From: Lycocorax pyrrhopterus obiensis
Taxonomy: Eukaryota; Chordata; Aves; Passeriformes; Paradisaeidae
Direction of reading: 5' to 3'
Length of the DNA: 64,000 nt
Assembly: GCA_014706295.1 (NCBI GenBank)
Contig: JACSVZ010000006.1
Coordinates: 24,362,629-24,426,628, forward strand
The notes below the pieces were generated by a model, which worked only from the letters and a program-made list of their open reading frames with translations, had not been told where the DNA came from and did no database searches. The position numbers and the translations under genes are program-made. Shown piece after piece: positions 1 to 11,415 of the stretch; position 1 is the stretch's first letter, and each line of letters starts with the position of its first letter.

Positions 1-1960
1 CAGTAGTCAATCCCCCTCCAACTAGAGCGTTAGCCTTTTAATTTTGTAGGGTTGAAAACAATTGACATATTGTATGAAAAGTTTTCCTCTGTGAGTTATC
101 TATTAAGCAGAAATAATCTTGATCACCAGCATTGGATCAGGCATTCAGCTCATGTAACCCAGCAGAACTCCTCTGGTGTCAATAAAACCACCTTGATTTA
201 CAGTAGCAGGAGATCTGAGCAGTGTATTGCTTTGAAAAATTGAGGTGTACGTTTATTCATTATTTCAAAGGTACAGGCTTGATCTGCTCTGCTGGGACAT
301 AGCCTTGCTGTGCCAGACAGCTCTGCTGAGGTCCCCACAGGCTCAGGAGGACCAGGGTTTGCCCACAGACTGTACTTTGCAGGAACAGCTCCTCACTGAG
401 CAGGAGCAAGTCCAGCACTTCCCGAGGAATGCCTCTTTGCCCTAGTGATCAAAACCGCACTTGCAATGGCAATTAATTGGTTCTGGGATACCCTCCAATG
501 CAAATGGCCACATCCAAAGCCCTCTATTTTTCTGCCTTCAAAGGGCACCAGCTTAGTCTCAAGGGTGTCAGTTTTGAGACTGGTGCTTTATATGCATCTA
601 GGTCAGATTTCATCTGTGACCAAACATGAGAGCAGTGATCCTGTGCTGATCTCAAAATGGGTGTAGGGCCACGTGGAGGCTTTTTTAACACCACTGCTCC
701 ACTTGCTGCAGTGTGGGTATGAGAGTGGTGAGGGTCTACTCAGGCACATGGAGGTGCTGGTCTGCTTTTGCTGGGCTGGACTGAGGCTTCATAGTCCTGT
801 TCCTAGAGCACTGGCAGGGAGGTGGGGCTCCAGAGCTGGTCTTACTGACAGTGTTGCTCTAATTTAAATAAAAGTGTTAAAAAAAAGACTAATAAGGAAA
901 TCTCAAAATATTAAAATGTAGCTGCCTTTGAAACAAGAGGGCAGCCAACAGCTGTTGTGAAGACTGCAGAAGGTGCAGTCTTTAGTGTTTATATTGCATT
1001 AAATGCCATAGAGCTTGGAGTTCAGTGTAGTGAGATGCAGAGTACTTCTGTCTAGTGCTGAGCATTTTCCACTCTCATTTGACTTCACTGGAGGAAACTC
1101 AGGGAGCTCCATACCTCAGAAGGTGACTGCAAGCTCTGACATTTGAGTGGTACTAATAGTTTCCCTTGGTGGGATGTGCATTCCCCCTCCCCCTAAGTTT
1201 CAAATAGTACTACTCCTTAAAGTAGGAACAAACATTTTACTTATGGCTAGAATGCATTTATTGGTAATTTTCACATAAATCAACTTATATGAAAATGTAT
1301 TCATAATCCAAGCCTTCTCTATAGTGATAAAATGTTTCTGCTTCTGTGGTAGAAAATAGCTTATTATGCAAACAGCATTGCTAGTGTTACATTATGCATG
1401 GGAGTCACCTGGAGAACATCACAAAAGCTTCAACCAAAAGGAAAAAAAAGAGGGGAGAAAATCGGGTGTTCCATTTACTGCACCACTTGCCTATTATAAT
1501 TAGCTGTAAATGAGCTGATATCTGTACTTTGAAATGTATTTCATATATGCCTTGGTAACATTATACAAATAGGAAAAGCAGAAGAGAATGAAAGAATATG
1601 AAACTCACCCAGAAATGGCCTTGCAAAATGTCACCCCAATTAAAAAGCAAAAGCCAGCTGCCATTTTTAAACTGCTTAGTTGTATTTACTTTGAGAATAC
1701 CTTGGTTATATTTATATTCTACTTGATTTAATTCAGGATGCTGCAAGTTCCCACTGGACTGTTATCATTATGAATGACATTGTTGAGAAGTTTGATTAAA
1801 TAAGATCTGCTCAGGCTAAAACCCATATTATTAAAACCCATATATTTTTAAAATAATCATGGGAAAAAAAAAAGAATTAGTCCCAGCACAATCCTTCAAG
1901 GCCCATTGTCTCATGTGGCCTTTCTTACTGAAGGATAAAATAGTGGTTTTAAAGACAAGT
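1..1960. other. Intergenic DNA, no gene seen
   Basis: No open reading frame here shows coding character, and no RNA gene or known repeat was recognised. Reading frames of 60-75 codons at 52-867 look like chance frames: no family motif, no plausible splice sites, atypical composition. Positions about 1230-1560 are AT-rich with several ATGCAT/TATGCAAA-type motifs, which could mark a regulatory element, but this is weak. Confidence 0.5.
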
Positions 1961-2667
1961 GGGAGGATGAGAGCAGCCCTGTGGGGAAGGGGTTGGGGGT
2001 GATGGTTGATGAAAAACTCAACATGAGCTGGCAGTGTCAGACGGCCCATGGATCCTGGCTGCACCAAAAGCAGCATGGCCAGCAGGTTGAAGGAAGTGAT
2101 TTTACCCCTCTACTCTGCTCTATGAGACCCCACCTGGAGTACTGGGTACAGTTCTGGTGTCACGAACATATGAAGGACGTGGAACAGGTGGAGCAAGTCC
2201 AGAGGAGGGCCACAAAGTTGATAAGGGGACTGAAGCACCTCTCCTAAGAAGACAGGCTGAGAAAGTTGGGGCTGTTCATCCTGGAGAAGAGAAGGTTGTG
2301 TGGAGACCTCATAGCAACCTTCCAGAATCTGAAGGGGACCTACCGAGAAACTGGAGAGGAACTTTTTATCAGGAACTGTAGTAATAGGACAAGGATTAAT
2401 GGGCACAAATTGAAAGAGGGAAAATTCAGGTTAGCTATTAGGAAGGAATTTTTTACTGTGAGGGGGGTGAAGCACTGAAACAGTCTGCTCAGGGAGGTTG
2501 TGGATACCCCAACCCTAGCAGTGTTCAAAGCCAGGTTGGATAAGGCCTTGTGCAACCTGGTCTAGTGGGAGGTGTCCTTGCCCTTTGTGGGCAGGGGAGG
2601 GGGCAGCTGGGACTAGATGATCTTTAAGGTCCATTCCGATACCACTCCAGTTCAAGGGTTTTATGAT
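1961..2667 (+). mobile_element. CR1 LINE, 5'-truncated 3' end
   Basis: The segment follows the well-known avian CR1 3' region, in order: the end of the reverse-transcriptase ORF (frames at 1981-2247 and 2157-2478 carry recognisable CR1 stretches such as HLEYWVQFW, EEGKFRLAIRKEFFTVRGVK), then the non-coding tail with a CTAGATGATCTTTAAGGT-type block at about 2612-2630 and an ending of the CR1 type near 2667. The reading frame is broken by frameshifts and stops, so it is a dead copy. The 5' end is truncated, as is usual for CR1, and no target duplication is expected. Subfamily not assigned. Confidence 0.93.
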
Positions 2668-3621
2668 CGCTGCAATAAGGGTAAGTCCTCTGGAGACAGT
2701 GAATTCTTATGGTAGTTCTTGTGGCACATCTTTTAGGAAGTTCTAGACAGACATCAGAGCAGCTCTTGCCCAGAGTGGGTTTATAATCAGGATTGTTCAA
2801 GACAAGATTTCTGTGATTTTGTAGTCTGAGGACTGGAATTCAAGTGTTTCTGAGTCTTTCACAAGCTGCTCAGTGTATGACTCCCTGCACTAGCACTAAC
2901 TTGTCCACTCTCTTTATGATTCCAGTGTTGTTACATCTCTTAAACCTTCACTGGAGGAATTCCTTTGGCTGCGGTCTTCCTGCAGGGGCCAAATGTTTCC
3001 ATTGTCTTCCCTAATTAGCTTGTCAACAGGGACTTCTCTGATGGTTTTGGCTGTGTATTGAATGACTAGTATTTCCATGAATCGCTTGGTTCTGAAAACA
3101 TTTGGCTAAGCCTGAGCAATCTCTTTTATGATCTATTCATTAAATCAGCATTTGTGACAAAAGCAGGACAAACACAAGCAGGCCTTCACTTGCCTTCACA
3201 ATCTTTTAGTCTTGCCAGCCAGTCAAGTCAGCCCAGAGAAAAACAAGCTGACCCTGAAGTGAGGAAGGGAGATGCTGTGAACCAAAACTGGTGCTCTACG
3301 ACTTGTCATGCGGCCTTCAGTGAGGGTGCAGGGCTTGTCTGCACCCCGCTGCCCACAGCAGGTCTGCTCTTGGCACCTACCAGATCCCCTGCTCAGAGGC
3401 TGCCTGAAACCTTGTGGAAATCCCTTCATCAATCAGCACTTTGCAGTGGTGGTGTTCCCCACACAGTCTGTGGCACTTGGACTGGGTCTGGTCACGATGG
3501 ACTATAGCTACAAGTTCCTGCTTTTTCTAGTCCAATGCAAATTTGCTCTATCATTTCATGTCCCTGGCAGATATGCCTGTAAGTTGACCTGATCTGAGGA
3601 AACAGAAAAGTTATGCAGTGC
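2668..3621. other. Intergenic DNA, nothing recognised
   Basis: Unique-looking sequence between a CR1 copy and a solo LTR. The open frame at 3154-3507 (117 codons, + strand) has no family resemblance that I can see, and overlapping frames of similar size exist on both strands. It is most simply explained by locally higher GC. Confidence 0.45.
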
Positions 3622-4212
3622 ATGATTGTACTAGTTTGAAAACAGACCAGTGGGAGGCACCAAGTCAGAATAACAATTTATTAGGGAAATTAAAAATAAA
3701 GGCAAGAAAAACCCCAGTGGGCTAAACTAACAGAATCAGAATACAACCTGGCACCCTGTTAATCAGGGTGGCGTGAGCAGTCCGATGAGATGGTGGCTGC
3801 AGTCCTTCTGAAGTGATGGATGTGGCTCTGTCAAAGCAGTGGTCCGGTAGAAAGGTCTGCTCCTCCTCGGAAAGTCCAGTGGTGACTATGCAGCTCCTGT
3901 TCTCTGGGAATCCAGTGGGAAGGATGCCCGTGGTGTTCAGAGTCCCAGACTATATCCAAGATGGAACGCTTGGTTCCTCCCTCTGGGTGGAGCATCTCAC
4001 AATGGAATGATGAGTCATGAGGCCAGGTGTTGATGGGCTCATTAGCAGAAGATAGTCTGGAGGGAGTTATCCCTGAGTCATGCGGCAGGGCATTGATGGG
4101 CCATTAACAGAAAGATAGTTCAGAGGGAGGGGGGGCCAGGAAACACTGCCCCACCTGGTTTCAACAGCTCATGAGGATGGTAATAGAATACACTGCAACC
4201 CAGGACAATGAT
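3622..4212 (-). mobile_element. Solo LTR of an endogenous retrovirus, with 5-bp target duplication
   Basis: The LTR proper spans 3627-4207 (581 bp). On the minus strand it begins TGTCCTGGGTT and ends in ACA, the TG...CA ends expected of an LTR. It is flanked on both sides by the same five bases, ATGAT (3622-3626 and 4208-4212), a target-site duplication of the length usual for ERVL-type insertions. A poly(A) signal in the minus sense (TTTATT on +, 3677-3682) lies near the LTR 3' end and supports the orientation. No gag, pol or env sequence is next to it, so this is a solo LTR left by recombination. The start resembles avian ERVL LTRs; the family call is inference. Confidence 0.8.
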
Positions 4213-6977
4213 ATAGCGATCTTCCAAAATCCTGAGCACTGAAGGAGCTGGTCTGAGCTCAGCAGTCACTAGGCATTTGTTGGCCCTGGAATCATGCTCT
4301 GACCTCGGAGAAGGGTGGCTGGTAATTCCTCACGGTGTTCAGCTCTTCTGGGCTCTGGGGGAAAATCAGTTCTGCCCCATGAGGCCTCATGTCAGCATCC
4401 CAGCTGTTTATCTCAAGCAAGAAGCTCCGTGGGGTTCGAGCTGCAAGGAGCTGTACCTTTCCGCATGAGGCAGTTCAGACCAGCTGTTATGCAGGAGTGG
4501 TGTCCGCTGCTCATCAGGTTATCTTGGGTACTGAACCAAGCAGGTGTCTTACATTTTTTGGCTCTGCATGGCTACTGGATGACACAAGGCAGGAGGAGGA
4601 GGAGGAGAAGCGGCTAAGAAAGTATCCTGAGAAAAAGGCTGGAAATTGAACACTACAAATCTCTGAAAATGTGTAGACAATTGAAGACTGTTTAAATCTT
4701 ACTTCACCATTGACAAGGTATGGGTGCTGGCAAACAAGAAGATAATCAGAATGCAATTTCGGTTTTGGCAACACTTTGATCAGAGCCAGGTCATGCTTTC
4801 ATTTCATTAATGATTTTTGTTTAACTCTTTTGGAGACATGACTAGGAAGAGATGAACAATATCACAGAACAACAACATGTTGCTAACATTGCATGCATAT
4901 ATTATATATGAAAACATTATATGTATGTTCCTATGTGTATATAAATGCAAGCATATGTGTAGGTATACCTATCTATATTTATATCTCGAAATCCAACACT
5001 CTAAAAAAGAGAAACATAGTCCATGACTCATTTAAGGCCAACAATCCTGATGCCCAAAGTCTTTAGTAAGGGACAAGATCATTACAAGAATCTTGGACAA
5101 AATACTCACAAGAGTGTTTGAGAAGTTAGAATTAATCTGTGACAAAAAAATATTCCTGAGAGTGGCAACTGAAGCTGCATTTTTTCTTATGGAGGCTACA
5201 TGAGGTGACACTATGACTGGCAGGGGAAGCAGAGAATGTTAGAGGAAAAGACAATGACAGAAATTCCTGGTCAACAAAAATAATGTATAGATATGCACCA
5301 AAAACCAATGTAAGCAATGATAATGCCTGATATTTGGGAAGAAATGCCAAATTGAAATGGATTATGTTACTTTGCAAAAGAGCATATGCCAGCAGAGTGT
5401 GCACAGCATGGACAAAGAAGATCACAACAGCATCACCAGCTCAGAAAAATTCCCTCTGACCAACGGACACTGCTGTAGAGGATGAATGGAATGTTAGCTT
5501 GAAATGAAATGAAACTTTTATGAATTTTAAGTTGGACACAGGTAGACAAGCTGCTGTGAATCCAGAAACACAGATATTGCCATGGACATAACAGCTGCAG
5601 ACAGTGGGGAGTTGGAAATGTTGGGGCTTACAGTGGGAAAGGCATCTCTACTAAGAGAGTGTGTGAACTAAATGTATAAGCAAATAATAAATTAAGAAAA
5701 AAAGGCCTGCAGACATGCCAAAGATGAGGGGATCTATTTTTGACTTTAAACCCCAATGTAATAAAGAAAGTATGGTTATTAGAGTGGAAAAAATACTAAA
5801 TATATTTGATAAGAATTTGAGGGGATTTTTAGAGGACAGGCACGGAGGAAAAAAACTCCAGACTAAATCTGAATAAGACTTTTATCCTCCATCTAGCACT
5901 TCCAAATCAGGTTTTTCTCTCATCCTAAACCAGAAGGCAAAATCTCAACTAGTGAAGTCATTGCTACTGAATCACAGGGTAAGTGAAGCGTCCCTCTGGA
6001 GTGGATGCAATTTCTGGGCATTGCAGGGGAAAAGAGAAACTGTGATTATTTATCGATAATCAAATCCAAATAAGGATGTGGGAGCTGAAGTCTGCTTCTG
6101 AGAGAGAGAGGTCTCTGGAAACATGGACCTTGCCAAAGATACTGTGATGTGCCAGTGCTGTCCAGCCTTTGTGAAAAAGTGTTTTTCACCCCATATTGCT
6201 CACCCTCAGCCTTCCTGAGGAGCTGCTGACTGTGCTAGATCATTACAAGTGCCCACAGGCCCAAGTTATGTTCCTGGAGAGAGTTCAGCAAAACCCTCAT
6301 CATCCTGCACCCAGATTTTCCCTTGTCTTGGTTGAGAAATTTGTCTCCACTTTCTCAAGCATTTCGTCCTATCTCTACCTCGTTTATGATACTACTTATC
6401 TTACAGTCCTGATGAGTTGATTTTTTTTATCCTTCTGTCCACTATTTAATAAATTACCTAATGAAAAGATAATTAATGAAAGAATACTTCGAAGCTGTGC
6501 TACTCTTCAAGCTTTGGGAGGCTGTGGCTGCTCCTGGTTCATCCTGCGGTCTGGGTTACAGACCTCTCCCAGCTCCATCGTGCTCTTTGCTTGTCTCAGG
6601 CCAGAGGTCTGCGTGGCTCTCCAAAGGTTATAGAGAAGTCTTATCTCAGCAGGAATTCCTTTTTCCATTCGTGGTTCACCCCTGCAGGATTGCTGATGGG
6701 CTGCACTAGCTCTTAGTGATGAATCTGCAGAAAAGTGATTGAGGAATATTAACTGGAAACTCACCCTGTCCCTAAATCAGCATCACAAGTGCCCTGCCTG
6801 GCTTTATGAATGAAATGGCAGGCTGGTGAAAAAGAGCAGCAAGTATCAGGCAGTACATATGCAGATGGCAATATTGAATGCTCAGTTACAGGATGCTGAA
6901 GATCCTGCTGCTTTCTGAGTCCAGCATAAGGAAGATGATTTTTTCCTCAAACACAAATGGTGATGACCATCCATTGG
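4213..6977. other. Intergenic DNA with short simple repeats
   Basis: No gene supported. A short (AGG)n run lies at about 4591-4607. An AT-rich, ATAT/GTAT-rich block lies at about 4890-4990. Open frames at 4315-4617, 5132-5425, 6196-6420 and 6476-6764 are short, mutually overlapping and unlike any family I know. Confidence 0.45.
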
Positions 6978-7043
6978 AGTGGGCATTGGACTAGATGACC
7001 TTTAAGGGTTCTTTCCAACCCAAACTCTTCTATGATTCTATGA
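6978..7043 (+). mobile_element. CR1 LINE, 3' tail fragment
   Basis: A short piece containing the CR1 terminal block (TTGGACTAGATGACCTTTAA at about 6987-7006, then TTCCAACCC) and ending in the characteristic repeated TATGATTCTATGATC at about 7031-7045. Only the last ~65 bp of an element are present, which is typical of heavily 5'-truncated CR1 copies. Plus orientation. Confidence 0.88.
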
Positions 7044-10000
7044 TCCCTCCTGTGTGATGCTCACCTGACTTTGCTTTGGCATGAAAACTTGTCATGAGTT
7101 TATATTTCATCATTCTCACAAATTTCGTCTTGACTTTCTCAGAAGGTTTTATCTCATAACCTATAACAGCAAAAAGTCCTTTAACATTCAATATACTCAG
7201 CTTAGTTGAATTAGAAATTAGCAAAAATAGGTTTGAGAGAAACTAGAGAGGCAGAGACAGCTCAGTGGAATGACCCTAAAGCTGTGGCATCATCAGTAAT
7301 TGCTTACTTCTTGAGAGAAGCAGTAGCTGAACTGGAAAATGTACAGTCACTGCATCCCTGCACCACCCTTTGGAGAGATGCTACAGATTGTGTAAGCCCC
7401 ACTGCAGGCCTTCAAGTCTGGCATGGAGGCCAGTGGGATCACACTTGTTATGATACAAGCTCATTTTCCTGCTCTTTGTTAGTGTTCTAAAGCCAAGTGC
7501 TAATGTACTTAAAAATTCACAGTATTTTTCCATTTTTCTAGGGAAAAGGATGGGTGTGAAAAGAAATGGTCTGGTACTGATATGACTTACGGTGAGGTAA
7601 AAGACAGCCAGACAGCAAGAGGTGGCCTCAGGGACTGGAGACTTCCTATGGGAGCCTCCCAGGGAGCTAACTGAGATTTTATGATGCTGACTGAGAGTCA
7701 GAGACAAGCAGGAGTTACTGTGCAGGGATGGAGGAATGTGGAAAGAAGCCTGTAGGACCATGATATATGGTGTCCTTTCAGGCTGTTAGACAAGAGAGAA
7801 CAGTGCTGTTTCAGACACAAGGCCAGGCTCATAGGGTAATAGCTTGCTATAGTCAAACTGCAGAGCGGGATTATTATGGCTTTGGATAAGAGCTATTAAC
7901 TATTGTTAAGGTGATTGATCACTTTTATCATTTTGGTTATAGAAGGAGTTTCACAATCAGAGCTAATCATGGGGCATTGCAGTGCCCCTGTCTGCCTAAA
8001 TGCTGAAATCCAGAGATAGATTGTGAGATGATTACAAAAATTGCAAGACTGTCATTTCCATATTGAACATGGACTGGGCAAAAATCATAACACATGTATT
8101 GCTGAGACACCACACATAGGGGAAAACACTTAGGAAGCTTGCTTTCAGCTGCCTCCAGAGACGGAAACAAATGAGTTTGCTAACTGTTCTGTTTAACTTT
8201 TCCAGCATACAAAGTTTCTACAGCTTTAAGGTTGTGCTGCCATGCAACTCCCATGGTATATGGATGTTTGGGTTCTTTGAGACAGACTTCTGCTACTGCC
8301 TGTAAGATTCACTGAGGTTTTGTCAGGGAAAGCTCAGAGAAAGGTTTCCCTGTACCTGTGTTGAAAGTAAGGAGTAATAAAAATGCACCTCACATGTAGA
8401 GGAATGGAGTCATATTAAGTGTTGCATGGGCAAAGAGATGCATTTGTCTCCAGAGCAGCAAGATGCTTTCCAACAATACAGATTTCCATTTTACTTTCTT
8501 TCATGGTGTTGGTATGGCCTTTTATGAAGGTTTCATGTGAAGATTTTATCTGATGAAAAAAGAAAAATCCATATCGGTTTGAAATTAAACAGGTTTTCAG
8601 AAAAGTAGTTGGATCAGACATATAAGTCCTAGGCATGGAAATCTGACCAGAAACAAAAGAACTAATCCATGACACACTCTGCAGTAACACATGGATGATC
8701 CTACATTAAGATTTGAGATGCCCAGAACATATCTAATTAATTTACATCTATACCTTGATGTTCTCACTAGTGGTGGATAAGAGTGAAAAGAGTAACTGTT
8801 GTCCATATGCTCAGCATCAGGAAGGTGGCATGGAGGAAGCAGTTCTTTCTGTGCTTTTCCAAGGCTTGCTTTCTCTTCTTGGGAACACTGTGAAGATCAG
8901 CCGACAAAATTAATGGATATCCACCATAAGCAATGTAATGATCAGTTCCTAGTAGGAAGTGCATGTTCAGCTTAACCTTGCAGAATTTTTGCATTTAATA
9001 GTAAACACAACAGAAATAAGAGGCAAGAGACTGCATCAGGATTGGACAGAATGGGAAAATACCAACGACATGGGCATGGCAAGTCAGGCTTTGATTGATT
9101 AGTACAATTAACAAATGGTGCAATTAGATTTCTGCAACTAAGTAATGCATTATGGTGTGCAATATTACTAACATGCCAAACTAGCAGGGCATGTACTCAC
9201 CAGGGTGGTCTCTTGAAATGCTGCTCTCTGCAATGACTGACTGCTACAGAAGAAAGGCACTCCTAGTACAGCTAGTCTGCATCAGAGACCTCATGCAAAG
9301 AAACCTTTCCCTGTCACTGCTATGCTTGCTTAGACTCTATTAGAGACCTCTGACAGATCCTACCTCACATCTTTCCTACTATTTTTCCATTTTCTTACTA
9401 GGAACACAGCCTCTTCTGTCCCTAAATGCCAATGTTTGTAGAATCTGTTTTTCTGCGTGCCAGACCTAGTTCTGCTTTGAAAATACCACCATCATAATGT
9501 CTGAATGGGAACATGAGGAAAGATGTAAGCATTGTGTTGTCTTCCTGGAGCGGTGGGTTCCAGCACAAGTCCATGTACATGAAGTGCCCAAAAGACACTT
9601 TTGTGAGCGCTCTTTGTTCTCCTTTGACATGGATGACCACCAACCAGAATTTAACCCTTCAATAATTCATTGGTCATAACACATTCGTATTTCACTGACA
9701 CAAAAGAAGTCCTGTTCATGGATGTTATACCAGTGGATAGAGTGATATGTACTTAAGATGAATTTGGGGATATTTTCTATGACTAAACATATCTGCCTTG
9801 GGAGAAGATAATTTTACAGGGAATGGAGTCAGTGTCAGCTGGTGTGCCCAGATTACAGACTGTTTCCTGAACAGAGAGGAAAACCAGCTCTAAAGTCTGC
9901 GAATGTGCATGCTAGCTAGATTAGATTTGTACTGATAGCTTTTGTTTCCGTTCCCTTCTCTCTTGCCTGGTTTAATATGCAAGGCTATATATGGAGAAAA

Positions 10001-11260
10001 TGTGTCTCTGTGCTGGCATAGCAAAGATAACCTTGAAGAGTATAAATGAATGTACGTATTGATGGAGCAATTTGTGTTTTTATTGATTTCTTGCTGTGTC
10101 TCGCTGAATTTCTAGTATGTAGCACAGGCTGTAACTATTTTGTTATGAAGAACGCTACAGAATGTATTTTCCCACACCAATTCTTAAGGGATATGGGCAA
10201 TTTATACATGAAAATATGAAAGAAAGCATACAGTATATATTGATTATTATTATTCATTGCTATAAGTAGGATTTAGGGCTCCAGCTAGAGATACTTGAGA
10301 TCAAAATAGGGTGACATACTTTCTGTATCGGAAGGCTGAGCTGCTGAAGTGAGATACCAAGATTTTAAGCATAAAATACATAGCTTTTGCCAATGTGGAA
10401 GAAGTTGAAGGTGAAATGGTCACACAATGACGCATTCCTGAGAAGATAGGATATTTTTGTAGAGCGATGATTAATGATGTGAAAATGCAAATAGGTGCCT
10501 AGAAAAAAAGAGGCTGGGCTGGCTCTCCTCTGTGCTAGGGAACTGGGTTGTGCTGTAGGACTTTTTCCAAGCAGGTGAAGTGGGGCAAGGTGTCACCAAG
10601 ATGAGGATGTTGGTCCTGAGGCAAGAACCCCTCTAGGCCCTGACCCTGCATGTTTCTGGATATGTGATCCTTTGGTTTCTTGAAACCAGTTATCTTCAGT
10701 TGTCTATGCAGGAGCCTGTAAATTAGAGATCTAGTCTGCATTGGTCATACAATGATCAGTAGCATTAAACTGAAGACTGTGATGTCTGTATGTGTAGCTT
10801 GGTTGGATTTTCTTCCATTCATCTGTGTTTTGCAATTCCTGCTCCTGTCACACACTCCACCTTCCGTGAGCAGAGAAATAAAGCAGAGAAATATGTTGAG
10901 TACTAGCTCTGTGCAGTCTTGTAGGCTTTGAGGTGGGCACTGCAGCCAACCCAAGTGCTGTTTAAGGCAGCTCCATCCCAAATTTGAACCATGTCTCCCT
11001 TCAGCTCAAGGAGTAGGAACTGCACCTTTCTTGTCTGGTGGCTCGTGAACAAGTGTGTCCATCCTGCTCTGGAAGAGAGACACCAGGCTGCGAAGAGAGC
11101 ATCTACATTTGGTCCAGTATTTGCTCTCTGAAAGTGCCAGAAGTGGATGCCCAAGGAAGAATATAAGTAACAGTGTGCAAGTAGCATGAGCTTTCCTTCT
11201 AGATACTGAAGGACTTTCTAAGCTAGAGGTTGACTCTGAACCCGTGTTTATTAGGCAGCA
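7044..11260. other. Intergenic DNA, no gene seen
   Basis: No coding region or RNA gene supported. The longest frames (7381-7761 minus, 126 codons; 11006-11347 minus, 113 codons) lack motifs and start-context or splice support. Composition is ordinary avian AT-rich DNA. Around 10060-10170 there is a T-rich stretch that might be conserved non-coding sequence, but I have no evidence beyond composition. Confidence 0.4.
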
Positions 11261-11415
11261 GTAGCACCATTGTCCATGAATATGTCTAATCTCTTCTGAG
11301 CTTTTTTTTGCTTGGCCTTTGTAACATTCTCTGGCATTAAATACCACAATTTAATTAGACTTTGGGAGAAAAAGACCTTCCTTTGATTTCTTGTGTAGAT
11401 CTAGGCCTCTTGATC
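11261..11415 (-). mobile_element. Probable old, diverged CR1-type LINE fragment
   Basis: The segment contains a weakly preserved series of words (TGTCCATGAATATGTCTAAT at about 11271-11290, then TTAATTAGACTTTGGGAGAA at about 11351-11370, then CTTCCTTTG) in the order found in old amniote CR1 copies read in the minus sense. The match is from memory and diverged, so the boundaries are approximate. It would represent an old insertion, much older than the CR1 copy at 1961-2667. Confidence 0.5.

Noticed and set aside
3154..3592. Open frames of 94-117 codons
   Set aside because: Low information content, no homology recognised, overlapping antisense frame.
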